DNA of 64,000 nt from Pyropia haitanensis (Eukaryota; Rhodophyta; Bangiophyceae; Bangiales; Bangiaceae). Position numbers and translations under genes: made by a program. The stretch lies in NCBI GenBank assembly GCA_008729055.1, contig SDUX01000008.1, positions 2,046,001 through 2,110,000 of the forward strand, read 5' to 3'. Positions 45,758 through 56,634 of the stretch are shown here, in pieces. Positions within the stretch are counted from its first letter, which is position 1, and the number at the start of each line of letters is the position of its first letter. The notes under the pieces were generated by a model. That model did not search any database. It was given only the letters and a program-made list of their open reading frames with translations, and was not told the DNA's origin.

Positions 45758-47070
45758 ATGGCAAGGGATCCCCCCGCGGGCGCGTTGGCACGCTTCGAGG
45801 CCCGGCGGGACGGCCACTCCACCTCCCCTCCGCCGCCAACGTCGGGCGCGCCCGCCGCCGCCCATACCACTTGGTTGCCACCCCTACGGACCGGACTACC
45901 GGCCGCGCCGGCACCACCACCACCACCACCACCACCACCACCACCGACAAGCATGAACGTCACCGCGATGCGCGGGAACGTCCTCACCGCCCCTGCCAGT
46001 GCGGCTCTCGACGTGCGGTGGGTGGAGGTCGGTCGCCACCCACACGGCAGCGAGTGGCCACTGGCCGGCGACGGTGGCGGTGGCGGAGGCGACGGCGGTA
46101 GCGGCAGACGCGCGTCGGAGGGGTGGCCGCACCCGCCGCTGCCGCCCATGGCGGCCCGCGCGTGGACGCCCACCCCGCGACACCCACCGGCGGTCGAGGT
46201 AGCCCCGCCGGCGGTGTCGGCGGCGGCGTCAGCGTCGGCGGCGCCGTCGCCGCCGCGGCCGCGGCCGACCGCCCCCACCCGCCACTGGCCGGCGCCTACT
46301 CCCCCGCTCGACAACCGCCGGTGGGCGCCGTCGCCCTCCCCGCCGCGGCGGGGCCTGTCCATTGCCAGCCTGTGCAACCCGCTGCCGGCGGCGGGCTTGG
46401 CGCCGACGGCCGCCACGCCGGGCGGCAGCGGCAGCGGCAGCGGCAGCGGTGGCGGTGGCGGTGGTGGTGGCGGTGGCGGCGGCGGCGGTGGCGGTGGCGG
46501 CCGCACGCCGACGCCGCCGCCGCTGCCGCCATTGTCGGCCGCCAACACGCGGCGGGAGACGCCGGCTGCGGGCGCCACCGCCGCGGCGGCGGCTACCGCC
46601 GGTGCCACCGCCGGCCCTTCCCTGCAGCGGCTGCCGCCGTTGGCCTTGCATGCCGCGGCGTGGCCGCTGCGGCCGCCGGCATCCCTGTCTGGCGGCAGCG
46701 GCGGCGGCGGTGTTGGCGGCGGCGTCGGTACCGGCGGCAGCGGCGTCGGCAGCGGCGGCAGCGGCGGCACCAGCACCGGCGGCGGCCACCCCTTTGGCGG
46801 CTCCACGCTGCCGCGGCCGGCGGGCCTAGCCACCCTCCCGCCACCCGGCGGCGCGTACGCCCTGCTCCCCCCCAGGTGCCGCTGCCGCCGCTGTCGCCGC
46901 CGCTGCCGGCGCCCCTCCACGCGTGCCGCAGCTGCTTGGCGACCTTTTCCAAGCTCGGCCACCTTCTCCGCCACGAGCTCGCCGTCCACGCCCGCCCGTC
47001 GGGTGGGGCGGCCAGAGGCGGGGGTGCCGCCGCCGCCAGCGGCGGCGGCAGCGGCAGCAGCGGCGGTGGG

Positions 47071-47104
<34 letters not shown>

Positions 47105-47590
47105 GCAGCAGCGGCGGGACCCCCCGGCGGGCGCGGCGGGGCGCCGCCGCCGCGGCGGGTGACGCGGCGGCGGCCGGCACGGCGGCCGCCGCGGCGGGCC
47201 GCCCCGCCCGCCCCGCCGTCTGCGGGCGGTGCCACAAGCGCTTCCAGCACCGCTCCGTCCTCCGCGTCCACGAGCGCACCGTCCACCTGCGGCTGCGGCC
47301 GCACCGGTGTGGCGCGTGTGGCGCCGCGTTTGGCCAGGCCTCCCACCTGCGGCGGCACCTGCAGGCGGTGCACGGGAAGGACGCGGCGGGGGGGGGGCGG
47401 GGGGGGGGAATGGTGGTTATGGGGGGGGGGGGGGGGGGGGTGCCGCGTTTGGAGGGGGGGGAGGGGGGGTGGCCTTGGAGGGGGAGGGAACGGGGGGGGG
47501 TGGGGGGGGGGGGGAGGAGGGATGGATGGGGGTGGAGGGAGTGGGGGGGGGGGGTTTGGCGTGGCGGGGTGGCCGCTGCACCGCTTGTAG
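45758..47590 (+). CDS. C2H2 zinc-finger protein, three fingers
   Basis: This is a probable DNA-binding transcription regulator. The ATG at 45758 (MARDPPAGALARFEARRDGH) is the first in the frame; a second, MNVTAMRGNVLTAP, is at 45953. About 370 residues of Pro/Ala/Gly-rich sequence follow. At the C run 46868-46875, just before CAGGTGCC, the coding frame changes by an indel or, less likely, a splice acceptor. Three classical fingers follow: CRSCLATFSKLGHLLRHELA-VH, CGRCHKRFQHRSVLRVHERT-VH and CGACGAAFGQASHLRRHLQA-VH. The last two are separated by the linker-like LRLRPHR, while a ~75-residue Gly/Ala stretch separates the first two. After HGKDAAGGG the sequence dissolves into G runs and the stop is unclear (47590 in one frame, 47666 in another). 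The finger identification is certain; targets are unknown. Confidence 0.75.
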
Positions 47591-47926
47591 CCATATGGTG
47601 GTCGGGACGGCCGTCGGGCCTGGCCGTGCGGGGGAGGGCGTATGTATCGCCGGCGGCAGGGGCTGACGCGCGCCGCGCGTCGGCCGCGCGCGCGCGGCCG
47701 CCGCGGCCGCCGCCACGCGCGTGGCGGGCTGTGTCCGTGCCCCCCCCCCCCCTCGCCGCCGCGACGCAGCGCGGCGGGGACCAAGACAAAAAAAAACAAA
47801 AAACACAAAACAGAAACCCCAGCGGCGGCCACGCGCGCCACCGGGGACGGCGGGTCGCGTCGCCGCTGCGGCTGGCGGCCGCCCTCGTCCCGCCGCGGGC
47901 GGCCGGTGGCGGCGGCGGTCGTGTGT
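47591..47926. other. Spacer between convergent genes
   Basis: This 336-base spacer lies between the zinc-finger gene and MsrB. An A-rich stretch at 47786-47818 (runs of A separated by single C or G) may be a polyadenylation region. No gene seen. Confidence 0.4.
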
Positions 47927-48685
47927 TTACACGCCCTCGGCACGGCTGGCGGCGTCCCCGTCGGGTGCCGCCGCCGCGCCGTGTTCACGCTCCCGCTCCC
48001 CACCCGCCGCCGCCGCGTCCGCGTCAGTCGCCACGCGCGACTCTGCCTCCGCCCCGCCCTCTCCTTCCGGTGGCACCAGCTGCAGCGCGGCGCCATTGAT
48101 GCACCAGCGCTCCCCCCCCCCTGTCTCCCCCCCCTCCCCCCCCCCCCCCCCCTCCACCACCCGGTCCCAAAACACGTCCCCCAGGTGCCCCCCACACCGC
48201 CCACACGCCACCCCCCCCTGCCGCACGAGCACATCAAACAGGATCACGTCCTTGCGGCGCACCGCCACGCGCGCCCCCCGGCGCACCGCCCCAAACGTTG
48301 GCCACTTGCCGCCCACCGCGGCCGGCGTGCCATCCGCCGCCGCCGCGTACGGGTGGTCGTACTGGTCGGCAGCGTCAAAGAGCGGCGCCCCGCAGCCGGC
48401 ACACGCAAACGTCGCGCCGGGGGGGGCCACCCCGGCGACGGCCCAGGCGGACGAGCCGGCCCGCTCGGTGCGGCCGCCGCGGAGGACGGCGTACGCGGCG
48501 GGGGGGAGGCGGTCCCGCCAGCCCGCGTCGGTGTCGGGAAGGCACGCCACCGTCGGTGCCGTCTGTGGCGGCCGCCGCAGGGGGTGCCGCCGAGGGGGGG
48601 GCGGGGGGGGGGGGGGGGCGCCGCGCCGGCGGCGCCGCGCCGCGGGCGGCGGTGCCAGCGGCGGCAGCGGCGGAAGGAACGCCAT
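47927..48685 (-). CDS. msrB: Peptide-methionine (R)-S-oxide reductase, MsrB type, plastid-targeted
   Basis: MsrB repairs oxidised methionine by reducing Met-R-sulfoxide, usually with thioredoxin. The ATG at 48685 starts MAFLPPLPPLAPPP, then an Arg/Pro-rich stretch that looks like a plastid transit peptide (~45 residues). The SelR domain follows in order: WRDRLPPAAYAVLRGGRTER, ATFACAGCGAPLFDAADQYD, KWPTFGAV, VILFDVLVRQGGVACGRCGG then HLGDVFWD, and ERWCINGAALQLVPPE. The four zinc cysteines are C95, C98, C161 and C164; the catalytic cysteine is C195 within RWCIN, so this is a cysteine, not selenocysteine, form. Gly-rich inserts and a ~45-residue acidic/Ala tail enlarge the domain; total 252 residues, TAA at 47929-47927. 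The gene converges on the zinc-finger gene. Identification is firm. Confidence 0.92.
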   Translation of the reverse strand: MAFLPPLPPLAPPPAARRRRRGAPPPPPPPPRRHPLRRPPQTAPTVACLPDTDAGWRDRLPPAAYAVLRGGRTERAGSSAWAVAGVAPPGATFACAGCGAPLFDAADQYDHPYAAAADGTPAAVGGKWPTFGAVRRGARVAVRRKDVILFDVLVRQGGVACGRCGGHLGDVFWDRVVEGGGGGEGGETGGGERWCINGAALQLVPPEGEGGAEAESRVATDADAAAAGGEREREHGAAAAPDGDAASRAEGV

Positions 48686-51600
48686 GGGTGGGGGGGGGGG
48701 TTGGAGGGGGGGGGAGGGGGGGGGGGGGCAGTGCCGCCGCGGTGGGGGGCGGCAACCAGGCCGAGGGGGGGGGGGAGCAGCCCAGAGGGAGGGGGGGGGA
48801 AGGGAGCGTGCGCCGTCTGGGGCGGGCGGTGCCTCGAGCCGACGCGGCCGCCGTGGCGCGGCGGCTGCCGCGACCGCCGTGGGCCACACCACACGCGCAT
48901 GGAGTGCAACGGGGAGCGGCGCGAGCGCTCGCCCGTTCACGTCTTTTCGGTGGGGTCACGCATCGAGAGTGACCGGGGCGGTCTGAGCGGGGGGCGGATC
49001 CCGCCCCGCGATTCCGTGTCAATCGAACAGCGGGCACGCCGAGTGCGCTACGGCGCGGCCGGTCGCCGTAGCGTGGGCGGCGGTGAAAGGTGGCGGCACG
49101 TCCACGCGCGGCGCGACCTGTCCACCCCCCCCCCCCCTCCCCAACCTTACCCAACTTTGCCTCCCACGCCCCTGCACACGCGTGTCGACCTGGTTGGCAC
49201 CACCCCCTCCCCCCTCCACCCTCATCTCCGACCCGTTGTCGGTCCCTCCCCTCCCCGCCACCGCCGCCGCCGCCACGACTGCCGTGACGGTGGCCGCCAC
49301 CGCCACGGGCACCACCACCACCGCCGCGGCGGCCGCCCGCAGTTGGACGTCACCGCCGTTGGCCGTCGCGGCGACCGAGCCGCCGTCGTCCCCCCCCGCC
49401 CCGCCGGCCTGCTTGGCCGCCCGCCCGCGACCGCCCGCCGACGGCGCCCCACCCCTGCAGCCGCGGCGGCCGCTGCTCGCCGCCGCCGCCACCGTGCGTT
49501 GGGTGGGCGCGCCGCCGCTGGCGGGGGACACCGCGCGCCGCGGCGGCCGCCCATGCGTCGCCGCCGTCACCCGAGGGGGGGGGGGGGGGGGGGGTCGCCC
49601 AGCGTGCCGGCCAAGGCCGACGCGGCCGCTCTAGGCCGGACGGGGTGACGGACACGCCCGTGCCGGCTGCTCCCGTCGCGTCGACCGGCACCGCCGCCAA
49701 CAGGCGGCGCGGGAGGAGGCGGCCGCTCCACCAGGTGATGGCGGTTGGCGGGAAGGGGAGCACGTGGGTGGGTGAGCGGGGGAACCCGCGCGCCGCGCTG
49801 GCCGCGCCGGCCGCCCCGCGGTGGGCAAGGCGGGCGCCGCAAAGGACTGCTGGGTAGGGAGGGGCGGCCGTTGGGGAAGGGGGGGCAGCGGGGTGCGGGC
49901 TGCCTTGGTGACGGTTCCATCCCCGCCCCCCCCCCCCCTTCACCACTCGCCTCCCCTCCCCCGCTGCCACTGCCGCTGCCACCGTTACCGCGGCGGCCAC
50001 CGCCGCTGCCGCTGACGCCTCCTCTGCCGACTCTGGAGATTAGGGAGCGGGGGGGATGTCGTAGGCGTGCCGCGGCGGCGGCGCCTGCCGGGCCGCCGAT
50101 GGCGGCGGCCGTCCAGTCTGCTGCTGCCGCCGTGGCGTCTGTGACCAACCCACTGGTTCTCATTCTCATTGATTGGAAACCGTGACGGCGAGCTGGTGCT
50201 GTGCGGCGCCGACGGCCATTGCCTGCATCACCAATCGTGGCGGGAAGGCCGTTGCCGACGCTGCTGGGGGTCTACCCCGCGCGATGACCACAGTGCCGTC
50301 ATTGGGCAGCAGGCGTGGGGGAACCCCCACCGGGTTTGTGCTACTCGCGCGGACGCCTCTCTATGGGCTGCCGCGGGCGGTCGCGCCGCCCGACGGGCCC
50401 GCCATGCCCGCCGTCGCGCCGCCGCGGCCGCCGGCGTTTGGCCTGCCGACGCCAACAACGACGACGGCGACACCGACGGTGCGGGTGACGGCGGCTTTGA
50501 ACGCGGCGGTGGGAGCGACGCCACGCCTCGGTGCCGGCCTTGCGCGGCGGCTGCGCCCGTCCGTCCCCGCGCCGCCGCGGTGGACCACCTTGGGCGGCCA
50601 CGGCGTGACGGCGCTGCCCCGACGCGCGGTCGGCGGCCGCGCGGTCGGCGTGAACCGGGACCGCGACCCCAGCCACCGACACTCTCCCCCTTTGTTTGCA
50701 CACCGCACTGCGCGGATGACGGCGCATACCGTTCTTGTGACGCGGCCGCGGGCGGGCTTCCAGCCGCGCCCGTTGCCGACGCGGTGGCGGGGCGCGCCGG
50801 CCACGAGCGCGTCCGTGTCCCCGTGCTTTTTTTTTTTTTTTTTTTTTTTTCTTTGTTGTTGCGCGCGCGTCGCATGGCCTCGTTCGCCACTGCCGCGCGT
50901 GCACGGCGGCTGGCCGACGGCAACGCGGGGCTCGGCGCCGCCACCACCGCCGCCGCCGCCGTCGGCGCGTCGGTTGGCGGCGCCCGTGGGGGTGCACCGG
51001 CAGGTCGCGCGGCGGCGGCTGCCGCCCGCCCGACGGGCACCGCGGCCTGCCGCGTGCGCGGCGTGCGCGTGCTCCCCGTCGCCGCTGGGGCGCACGTGCG
51101 CGGTTGGCAACGCCCCGCACCCGGGGGGGGGGGGGGAAGGGGTGACCCCCGCATTGGGGGGGGTGGGGGGGGGATGCCGCCCGCCCGGCGGCGGCGGGGG
51201 CGATGGGGGGCGGCCGCGACGGCCGCCGCCGCCCGCTCCCCACGCCGCCCGCCGCCGCCACGGCGGGCACCCCAGGCGGCGGCAGCGCCCGCGCCGCCGC
51301 CGTGGCGCGGCGGGTGCGGGCGACCGCGCCGCCGCCGCCGCCGCGGTCGCCGTTGTGTGGGGGCCGCGGCGGGGCGGCGGCGGCAGCGGCGGCGGCGGCG
51401 GCAGCGGCGGCGGCGGCTCGGTGCGGCGCGCCGCTCGACGTACAGTACCGTGCGTCGAAAGCGGAGGGGGGGGGGGGGGGTGGGGGGGGGGCGCCCGCCG
51501 ACCGGCCGACGGGCGAGGGGTGCGTCACGGCGCAGGCGGTGGGGGGAGGGGTTTGGCGGCGGGACGCGCCCGCTGCGGGCGGGCAGACCCGGCCGGCCGC

Positions 51601-52442
51601 GGCGGGCCTGACAGCGCCGCGGCTCGCGCGTGCGCCGCCGCGGCGGCCGGCAGCCCGGCCGGCCGGCCGCCCCCCCGCCCGCGCGCTGGCCGTGTGCTGC
51701 GGCGGCCGCCGCCGCGGTCGCCCGCGGCGGGCGGCGCGCCGCTGCTGCCGCGCTGTCGGCAACGCGACGCGGGCGGGCGGGCGGGCCGCTCGGCAGCGTC
51801 GGCTCGCTTCCCCCCCCTGCCCCCCGCCCTCCCCTCCTTGTCCCTTTATTGCCGCCCTTCTTTGGGCGCCCCCCCTTCTCCGTCTCCCTCGCACGCGGCT
51901 GCGGACCCCGCCAACGGCCCACTCGCCTTGTCACCGTCGGCACTGGGACAGTGCCAGCTGTGCACCGGTGGGGCGGCGACGGCGAGGCGGGTGGCGACGG
52001 CGGCCGGCTGGCGCGGCGGCGGTTGGCGCCGCGCCCGTCCCGTTGGTGGTGTCAGGGAGACGGGGGGGGGGGGGGTGGGGGGGTGGGGGGGCGGGATGGA
52101 AGTGGGCGGCACTCCACTCGCCTCACGCTGCCGCCCCCCTCCCTCCTCCTCCCCGCCTCTCGTGCGGCTGCCACCGCCGGAAGCCGACGCGACGCCGCGG
52201 CGGGGGAGGGGTGAAATGGGGGCTCGCTGCCCGCGGGAGAGGGGAAGACCGGCCACTCCCATCCCGTCACCGGCCGACCACCCGCAGCGTCGTGGTAGCG
52301 ACCGGTCAGTGGTGGTGAGGCAAGGACAGCCGCGGCGGCTTGGCTGCGGGTGCTTGCCGTCCCTCTCCGTCCCTCCCCCCCCCCCATCCCCCCCCACCCT
52401 CTCTCCATCCCTGCGCACTCCCGGGTGTTTGACCTTACCGCC
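48686..52442. other. 3.8 kb region without a confident gene
   Basis: This GC-rich region probably contains unidentified coding sequence. Candidates: a minus-strand frame from ATG 50169 (MRMRTSGLVTDATAAAADW) with a hydrophobic VVVVPVAVAATVTAVVAAAA stretch in a neighbouring frame near 49300; a plus-strand frame from ATG 50403 (MPAVAPPRPPAFGLP...); and a plus-strand frame from ATG 50874 (MASFATAARARRLADGNAGL), transit-peptide-like, possibly continuing in another frame as RCGAPLDVQYRASKAE near 51420. None resembles a family I know, and G/C runs break all of them. I do not call a gene. Confidence 0.35.
50827..50850 (+). repeat. T24 homopolymer
   Basis: There is an uninterrupted run of 24 T bases within very GC-rich sequence, followed by CTTTGTTGTTG and, 24 bases later, an ATG (50874). 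It could be a pyrimidine tract in a leader or the reverse of a poly-A tail left by retroposition; neither is supported further. Confidence 0.9.
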
Positions 52443-53750
52443 ATGACTCGCCCCGTGGTGTGGTGGACGGCGGCCGTCGCCGCTGTCGCCGCCGTCACCA
52501 CGGCCACCGCCACGACCGTGGCCGCCGACGTGACCATCACCCGCCACCCCGACGGGTGGGTGCGGGCGCCCGCCGGCACCACCTCCACCCTCACCGTCGC
52601 GGCGGTGTCCGCGTCTGGCGCGCACCTCACCTACCGCTGGCAGACCGCGGTGGTGGACACGCCCGCGTGGGCGTGGACGGACGTCCCCGGCGCGCCGTCG
52701 GCGCCCACCTTTACCGCCACCCAGGCGTGCACGACGCGCGGCAACGGGCCGTCTGTGGCGGCCGACCTCCGCCGCTACCGGGTGGTCGTGACGGGCGCGG
52801 CGGCCGCGGCGGGCGTCGCGTCGCGGGAGAGCGTGTGGGAGCCGACGCTCGAGGCGGGCACCGTCATTGTCGCGCCACCGGCGGTGCTGTGGGTACCCGT
52901 CGGCGCCACGCCGCGCCTGAGCTGGGTGGTGACGCGGCGGTTGCCGGCGCCGGGCATTGGGGTGGTCAACGCAGAGCTCCACAACCGCCAGTCGATCCCC
53001 GACCGCTACAAGCAGGAGCAGGGGACCGCGACAGAGGGCCGCCCCGCGACGACCACGCTGACGCTGCCGTCCGTCACGGCCGCCGACGACGGCGTCCGGT
53101 TCGTGGCGAGCTACTATGCCACGTGCGGGGAGGACCTCTACTCGTCCAACACCTGGTCCGCGGTGACCACCCTGCGGGTGCACCCGCGCGTGTGCCCGGC
53201 GGGGCTCGAAGCCGCGGACGCCGACTATGGCGGCGCCGTCCTCGTTGCGGGCGACGCCAACCACCGCCACTCGTGTGGCGACTGCGCGGCGGCGTGCGCG
53301 GCGACGCCGCTGTGCGACACGTGGGCGTACGCGGCTGACGCGGGGGTGCCGCGGCGGCACCGGGAGTGCTGGCTCAAGCGCCGCGGCGGGGGGGCGCCCT
53401 TTATCAAGCCGCCATCGCCCGGCGGGTGGGTGTCGGGCGTGCTGCCAGCCGCCGGCAGCTGCCCGTCGTCCACCGCCGCGGCCGTCGGCGCCGACTATGA
53501 CGGGGAGGTGCTGGTGCGCGGCGACGCTGCCCCGCTGGCCGACTGCATCGCGTGCGCGCGCGCGTGCCGCGGCACGCCGCGCTGCAACGTGTACGTGTTT
53601 GGGTACGACCGCGGGTCGCGGCGGGCGGGGGAGTGCTGGCTCAAGCGCAGCGCCACGCCGTGGGCGCCGGCGGTGAAGCCGTGGACGGGGGCGGGGGAGT
53701 CTCCGTGGGTGTCGGGCGTGCTGCGTCAGACAACGTATGGCGCCCAGTGA
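52443..53750 (+). CDS. Secreted protein with Ig-like and two PAN/Apple-like domains
   Basis: The uninterrupted 435-residue ORF starts MTRPVVWWTAAVAAVAAVTT, a signal peptide with probable cleavage near residue 28. Two Ig-like beta regions follow: VRAPAGTTSTLTVAAVSASG with HLTYRWQT (about 30-120), and LWVPVGATPRLSWVVTRRLP with TLTLPSVTAADDGVRFVASY (about 140-245). Then come two Cys-rich PAN/Apple-like repeats that are clear duplicates: DYGGAVLVAGDA...CGDCAAACAATPLCDTWAY...CWLKR...WVSGV (about 250-337) and DYDGEVLVRGDA...CIACARACRGTPRCNVYVF...CWLKR...WVSGV (about 338-430). PAN domains bind carbohydrate or protein, so an extracellular matrix or recognition role is plausible. No membrane anchor is seen. 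TGA is at 53748-53750. The domain class is inferred by cysteine spacing and pattern. Confidence 0.8.
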   Translation: MTRPVVWWTAAVAAVAAVTTATATTVAADVTITRHPDGWVRAPAGTTSTLTVAAVSASGAHLTYRWQTAVVDTPAWAWTDVPGAPSAPTFTATQACTTRGNGPSVAADLRRYRVVVTGAAAAAGVASRESVWEPTLEAGTVIVAPPAVLWVPVGATPRLSWVVTRRLPAPGIGVVNAELHNRQSIPDRYKQEQGTATEGRPATTTLTLPSVTAADDGVRFVASYYATCGEDLYSSNTWSAVTTLRVHPRVCPAGLEAADADYGGAVLVAGDANHRHSCGDCAAACAATPLCDTWAYAADAGVPRRHRECWLKRRGGGAPFIKPPSPGGWVSGVLPAAGSCPSSTAAAVGADYDGEVLVRGDAAPLADCIACARACRGTPRCNVYVFGYDRGSRRAGECWLKRSATPWAPAVKPWTGAGESPWVSGVLRQTTYGAQ

Positions 53751-54678
53751 GGGCGTACGTGAGGCACAAGGGTAGGGGATTCCTTGTAGCACCATATGCT
53801 GCCCCTCTCACAACTACAAGGTTACTGCAGTAGCGGCTGCCGTGGCCCTCTCACAGTGCAGCAAGACGAGAAAGAGTCGTGTTGAAATGTCTCGCGTATG
53901 CAGTATAGAAAAACTGTTTAGGGAGGCGGCTCGTTGATCCGGGGCGCTGGGCTAGCCGGTCGGCGGCGTGCAAACCTTGTTGCGGACCCGCCGCTCCAAT
54001 CCCCGCAACGCACAGCGACACAAGGTGTGGACCACCATATCCTGGTGGGCTGGGCAGGCCCCCCCCCGCATCGCGCCTTCGTCTGTCCAGGACGTACCCT
54101 CCTCGTCAGGGCCTGTCGGCAACGGAACCATGCGAGGGAGCTCGGTGCCGTGGCCTCCCCTGACAAGGTCGGCGGGCTGCCTGACCCTCTTTGCAGCGCA
54201 GCCGCATCTACAGATGCTATGGTCAGGCCCCGCGGGGGCGGCCCCCCTCCGCCACGTCCATCGCTGGGTGGTCTGCCGACCGGTGGTTTGCGGGGGTGTA
54301 TGGCAGGGAGACGGTTGGAAGCCGCTGATTCCCGCTCTCGCTACACACACCGACCCTCTAGCGGGGGAGCTCGTTTGGTTTGTCGCCCGACGGGGGTGTG
54401 CGCAGCGCGGCTGACGCGAACCGTGGCGCCACACCCGCCTGTCAAGAGCGCAGACCTCACGCGCTACCCAGAGTGGGGGGTGCCACGCCCCTCCGCGACG
54501 AGCTCCGCTGGCGCCCACCTCGGAGATAGACCAGTGGGCACACCGGTACCAACGCGCCCCACCAGTGGCTAGCAATCCCCCTTTGCTGCCACAGAGAGTG
54601 TCGCTCCCTCCGCCCCCTTCCCTCGGGCAATCGACGGTAAGGCGTCAGTGCAGCCGCCAGAAGTAACAACTCCCCGCT
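53751..54678. other. Spacer between PAN gene and receptor-like pseudogene
   Basis: This 0.9 kb of moderate-GC sequence has only short frames in both strands and no recognisable product. The first 180 bases are AT-richer and are presumably the PAN gene 3' UTR. Confidence 0.4.
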
Positions 54679-55586
54679 ATGGGCGCCCCCTAGTGCCGGT
54701 GACTGGCCGGTGCCGCCGCGGTGTTGGCGCTTCTGGCCGCCGCGCCTCAGCTGACCGCGGCTAGCGGCCCCGTTTCCGTCCCAGGTGGCGGCGCCCCCGA
54801 CAGATGGTCCCTGAGTCGAGGGCGTCGCGTCGACCGCGACGCAGCCGCCGGGGACCTCCTCGTGCCAGCGTCCCGGCGGATTCGAGCCAACGACGTTGCC
54901 GGCACGTACAGCCTCTTCGGAAATCTGGAGAGCGAGCCAAATGGGTGCCCTGCGACACTGAAGCTGAGCAGCCCCGTGCAGGTACCCCGCGCAAGCACCG
55001 CCGAGTTGCTCCGCTTCCCCGGCGAGAGCATCATCCTCGACGGCACGCGCTGTGCGGGCGGCAGCCTACTCGTCATCCGAACGCATCGGTCATCGTGTGC
55101 ATCCTCCGGGCGCCCACGCCGCCGACAGCAACGCCCGAGCCCATCGAGGATATGCCGTCTCCGGGGGCCGGGGTTCAAGTGTCTGGGGGCGGCGGCGGCC
55201 TGAAGGCTGGTCCCGTCGTGGGCATTGCACTCGTGTCGGGCGTCGCGGCGGTCGCGACCGCTGGGATGGCGACTTTTGGGTATCGGTGGTGGGCTACAGC
55301 GTGGGGCAGCGGCGGCGGAAGCGGCAGCAGCGAGCGCGGCGGCGGCAGCGGCGGCGGGGACGGCGGCGGCGGAGCGAAGGCAGTGGGTGTCTCGGCTGGG
55401 GCGCCCGTCGAGACGCCCGGGGTAAGGACCACGGGCGTTCCTCCTGCACACAAGCCGGCCGCGGCAGTTCCTCTGGGGGGAGCCGTGGCCGGCCCCAGCT
55501 CCGCGCCGCCCCTGCCAGCCGGGCTCATGTACAGCTGGGCGACGGTGACGCGGAGCGGCTCGGCCGCTCCGCTGGAGGGTAGCTGA
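54679..55586 (+). pseudogene. Decayed copy of the receptor-like membrane protein at 56635-57924
   Basis: Aligned codon by codon with the intact copy downstream, this one begins at ATG 54679 but carries TAG at 54691-54693 and TGA at 54700-54702 where the intact copy has Trp codons in its signal peptide. It then reads VLALLAAAPQLTAASGPV, NDVAGTYSLFGNLES, LKLSSPVQVPRAS and LDGTRCAGGSLLVIRT, all matching. Next, a net 271 bases present in the intact copy are missing at about 55084-55097. This shifts the frame and removes the extracellular part between LLVIRT and CILRAP. The remainder (IVCILRAPTP, transmembrane GPVVGIALVSGVAAVATAG, LPAGLMYSWATVTRSGS) is intact in the shifted frame to TGA 55584-55586. 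Two nonsense codons plus a frameshifting deletion make it a pseudogene. Confidence 0.88.
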
Positions 55587-56634
55587 GCGGCAAGGCGTGA
55601 GCGTGGGTACCGCGCTTCCCAAGCAGGCGGGGAGGTGGCATCAGCAGCCGATGGCCACCGGCACACACCCGCAGCGGCCAGAGCTGGGCGTCTTCCACCC
55701 ACGGCCGAGGGTAGCGGTGGCTGAAGCTTTAGTGCGGAACGTTAACAAGAGAATGGACGCGCCAGACAAAAGTAAACGATGTCGTTTAACGGGGGGGGTG
55801 TTATCCAGTTATCAAACCTCCCACAGCACCTCTGGTGGGGGGTTGGATAACATGTTATCCGCCGCAGCTTTCTGACAGTCGTCGCACTTGTTCACACCGA
55901 CCGAGAAAACTTACAAGATGTAATTGAAGTATATAAAATACGTATATAAAGCTAAAATAAAAGTGCATTGATTTAATCTATAGATTAATCAAAGCAGGAA
56001 CAAAAAACGTTTGGTTTTTGCCAACCCTGGGCGGGTGGTGCACCTGTTGCCTCCCTACGCGCTCCGGCCCTCCATCACGTCATGATGACATGGAGAGGAA
56101 GGTGGCCCACCGAACGCAGGTGTCCTGGGAAGACACTCCGTCGCCTCGTGCCTTTCCACCATCGACCCCATCAGTGCTGTAGGCGACAGCAACTGGCGTG
56201 GGAGTTCGGCTCCCCCGCCTCCCCTGACACCCTCGGGTGGCCGCGGCACCCTCCCCGCAGCGAGATTGGGCTTGTCAGGCCCCTCGGCGGCGGTCCACGC
56301 CGACACCTCTACCCGTGCGTGGAGGTCCACCGGCCAGCGGTCGCGAGTGCGCCGCCGTCTCGATCCATGCGCCGTTTGGGCAGTACAATGGTGCATCCCC
56401 CCATGCATGCACGTCGCAGCGTGCGCCCGACAGAGGTGTGTGTCCGACGGGTGCCGCGCCGCCCCACCCGCGTGGCGAGAGCGCACGCCCTACGCACCGC
56501 CCGGCGAGCACAGCATGAGCGTGGCGGACCCACAGCACCACCTGCTGCGGCGCCACCGGTCCTCCCCGCCCCCCTCCCCCGGTGAGTCGACGGTGAGGCG
56601 CCCGTGCGGTCGCTGCTGTGCGCCGCTGCCGGCG
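55587..56634. other. Spacer between pseudogene and intact paralogue
   Basis: This 1 kb includes a strongly AT-rich segment at 55900-56010, unusual for this window and possibly a promoter or matrix-attachment-like stretch. 56040-56630 is GC-richer and open in the frame of the downstream gene, but lacks any match to the pseudogene, so I place the start at 56635. Confidence 0.4.

Noticed and set aside
54804..55586. 260-residue open frame that might be an intact gene
   Set aside because: It combines out-of-frame sequence before the deletion with the in-frame tail of the pseudogene. Alignment with the 56635 gene shows the true frame is broken.
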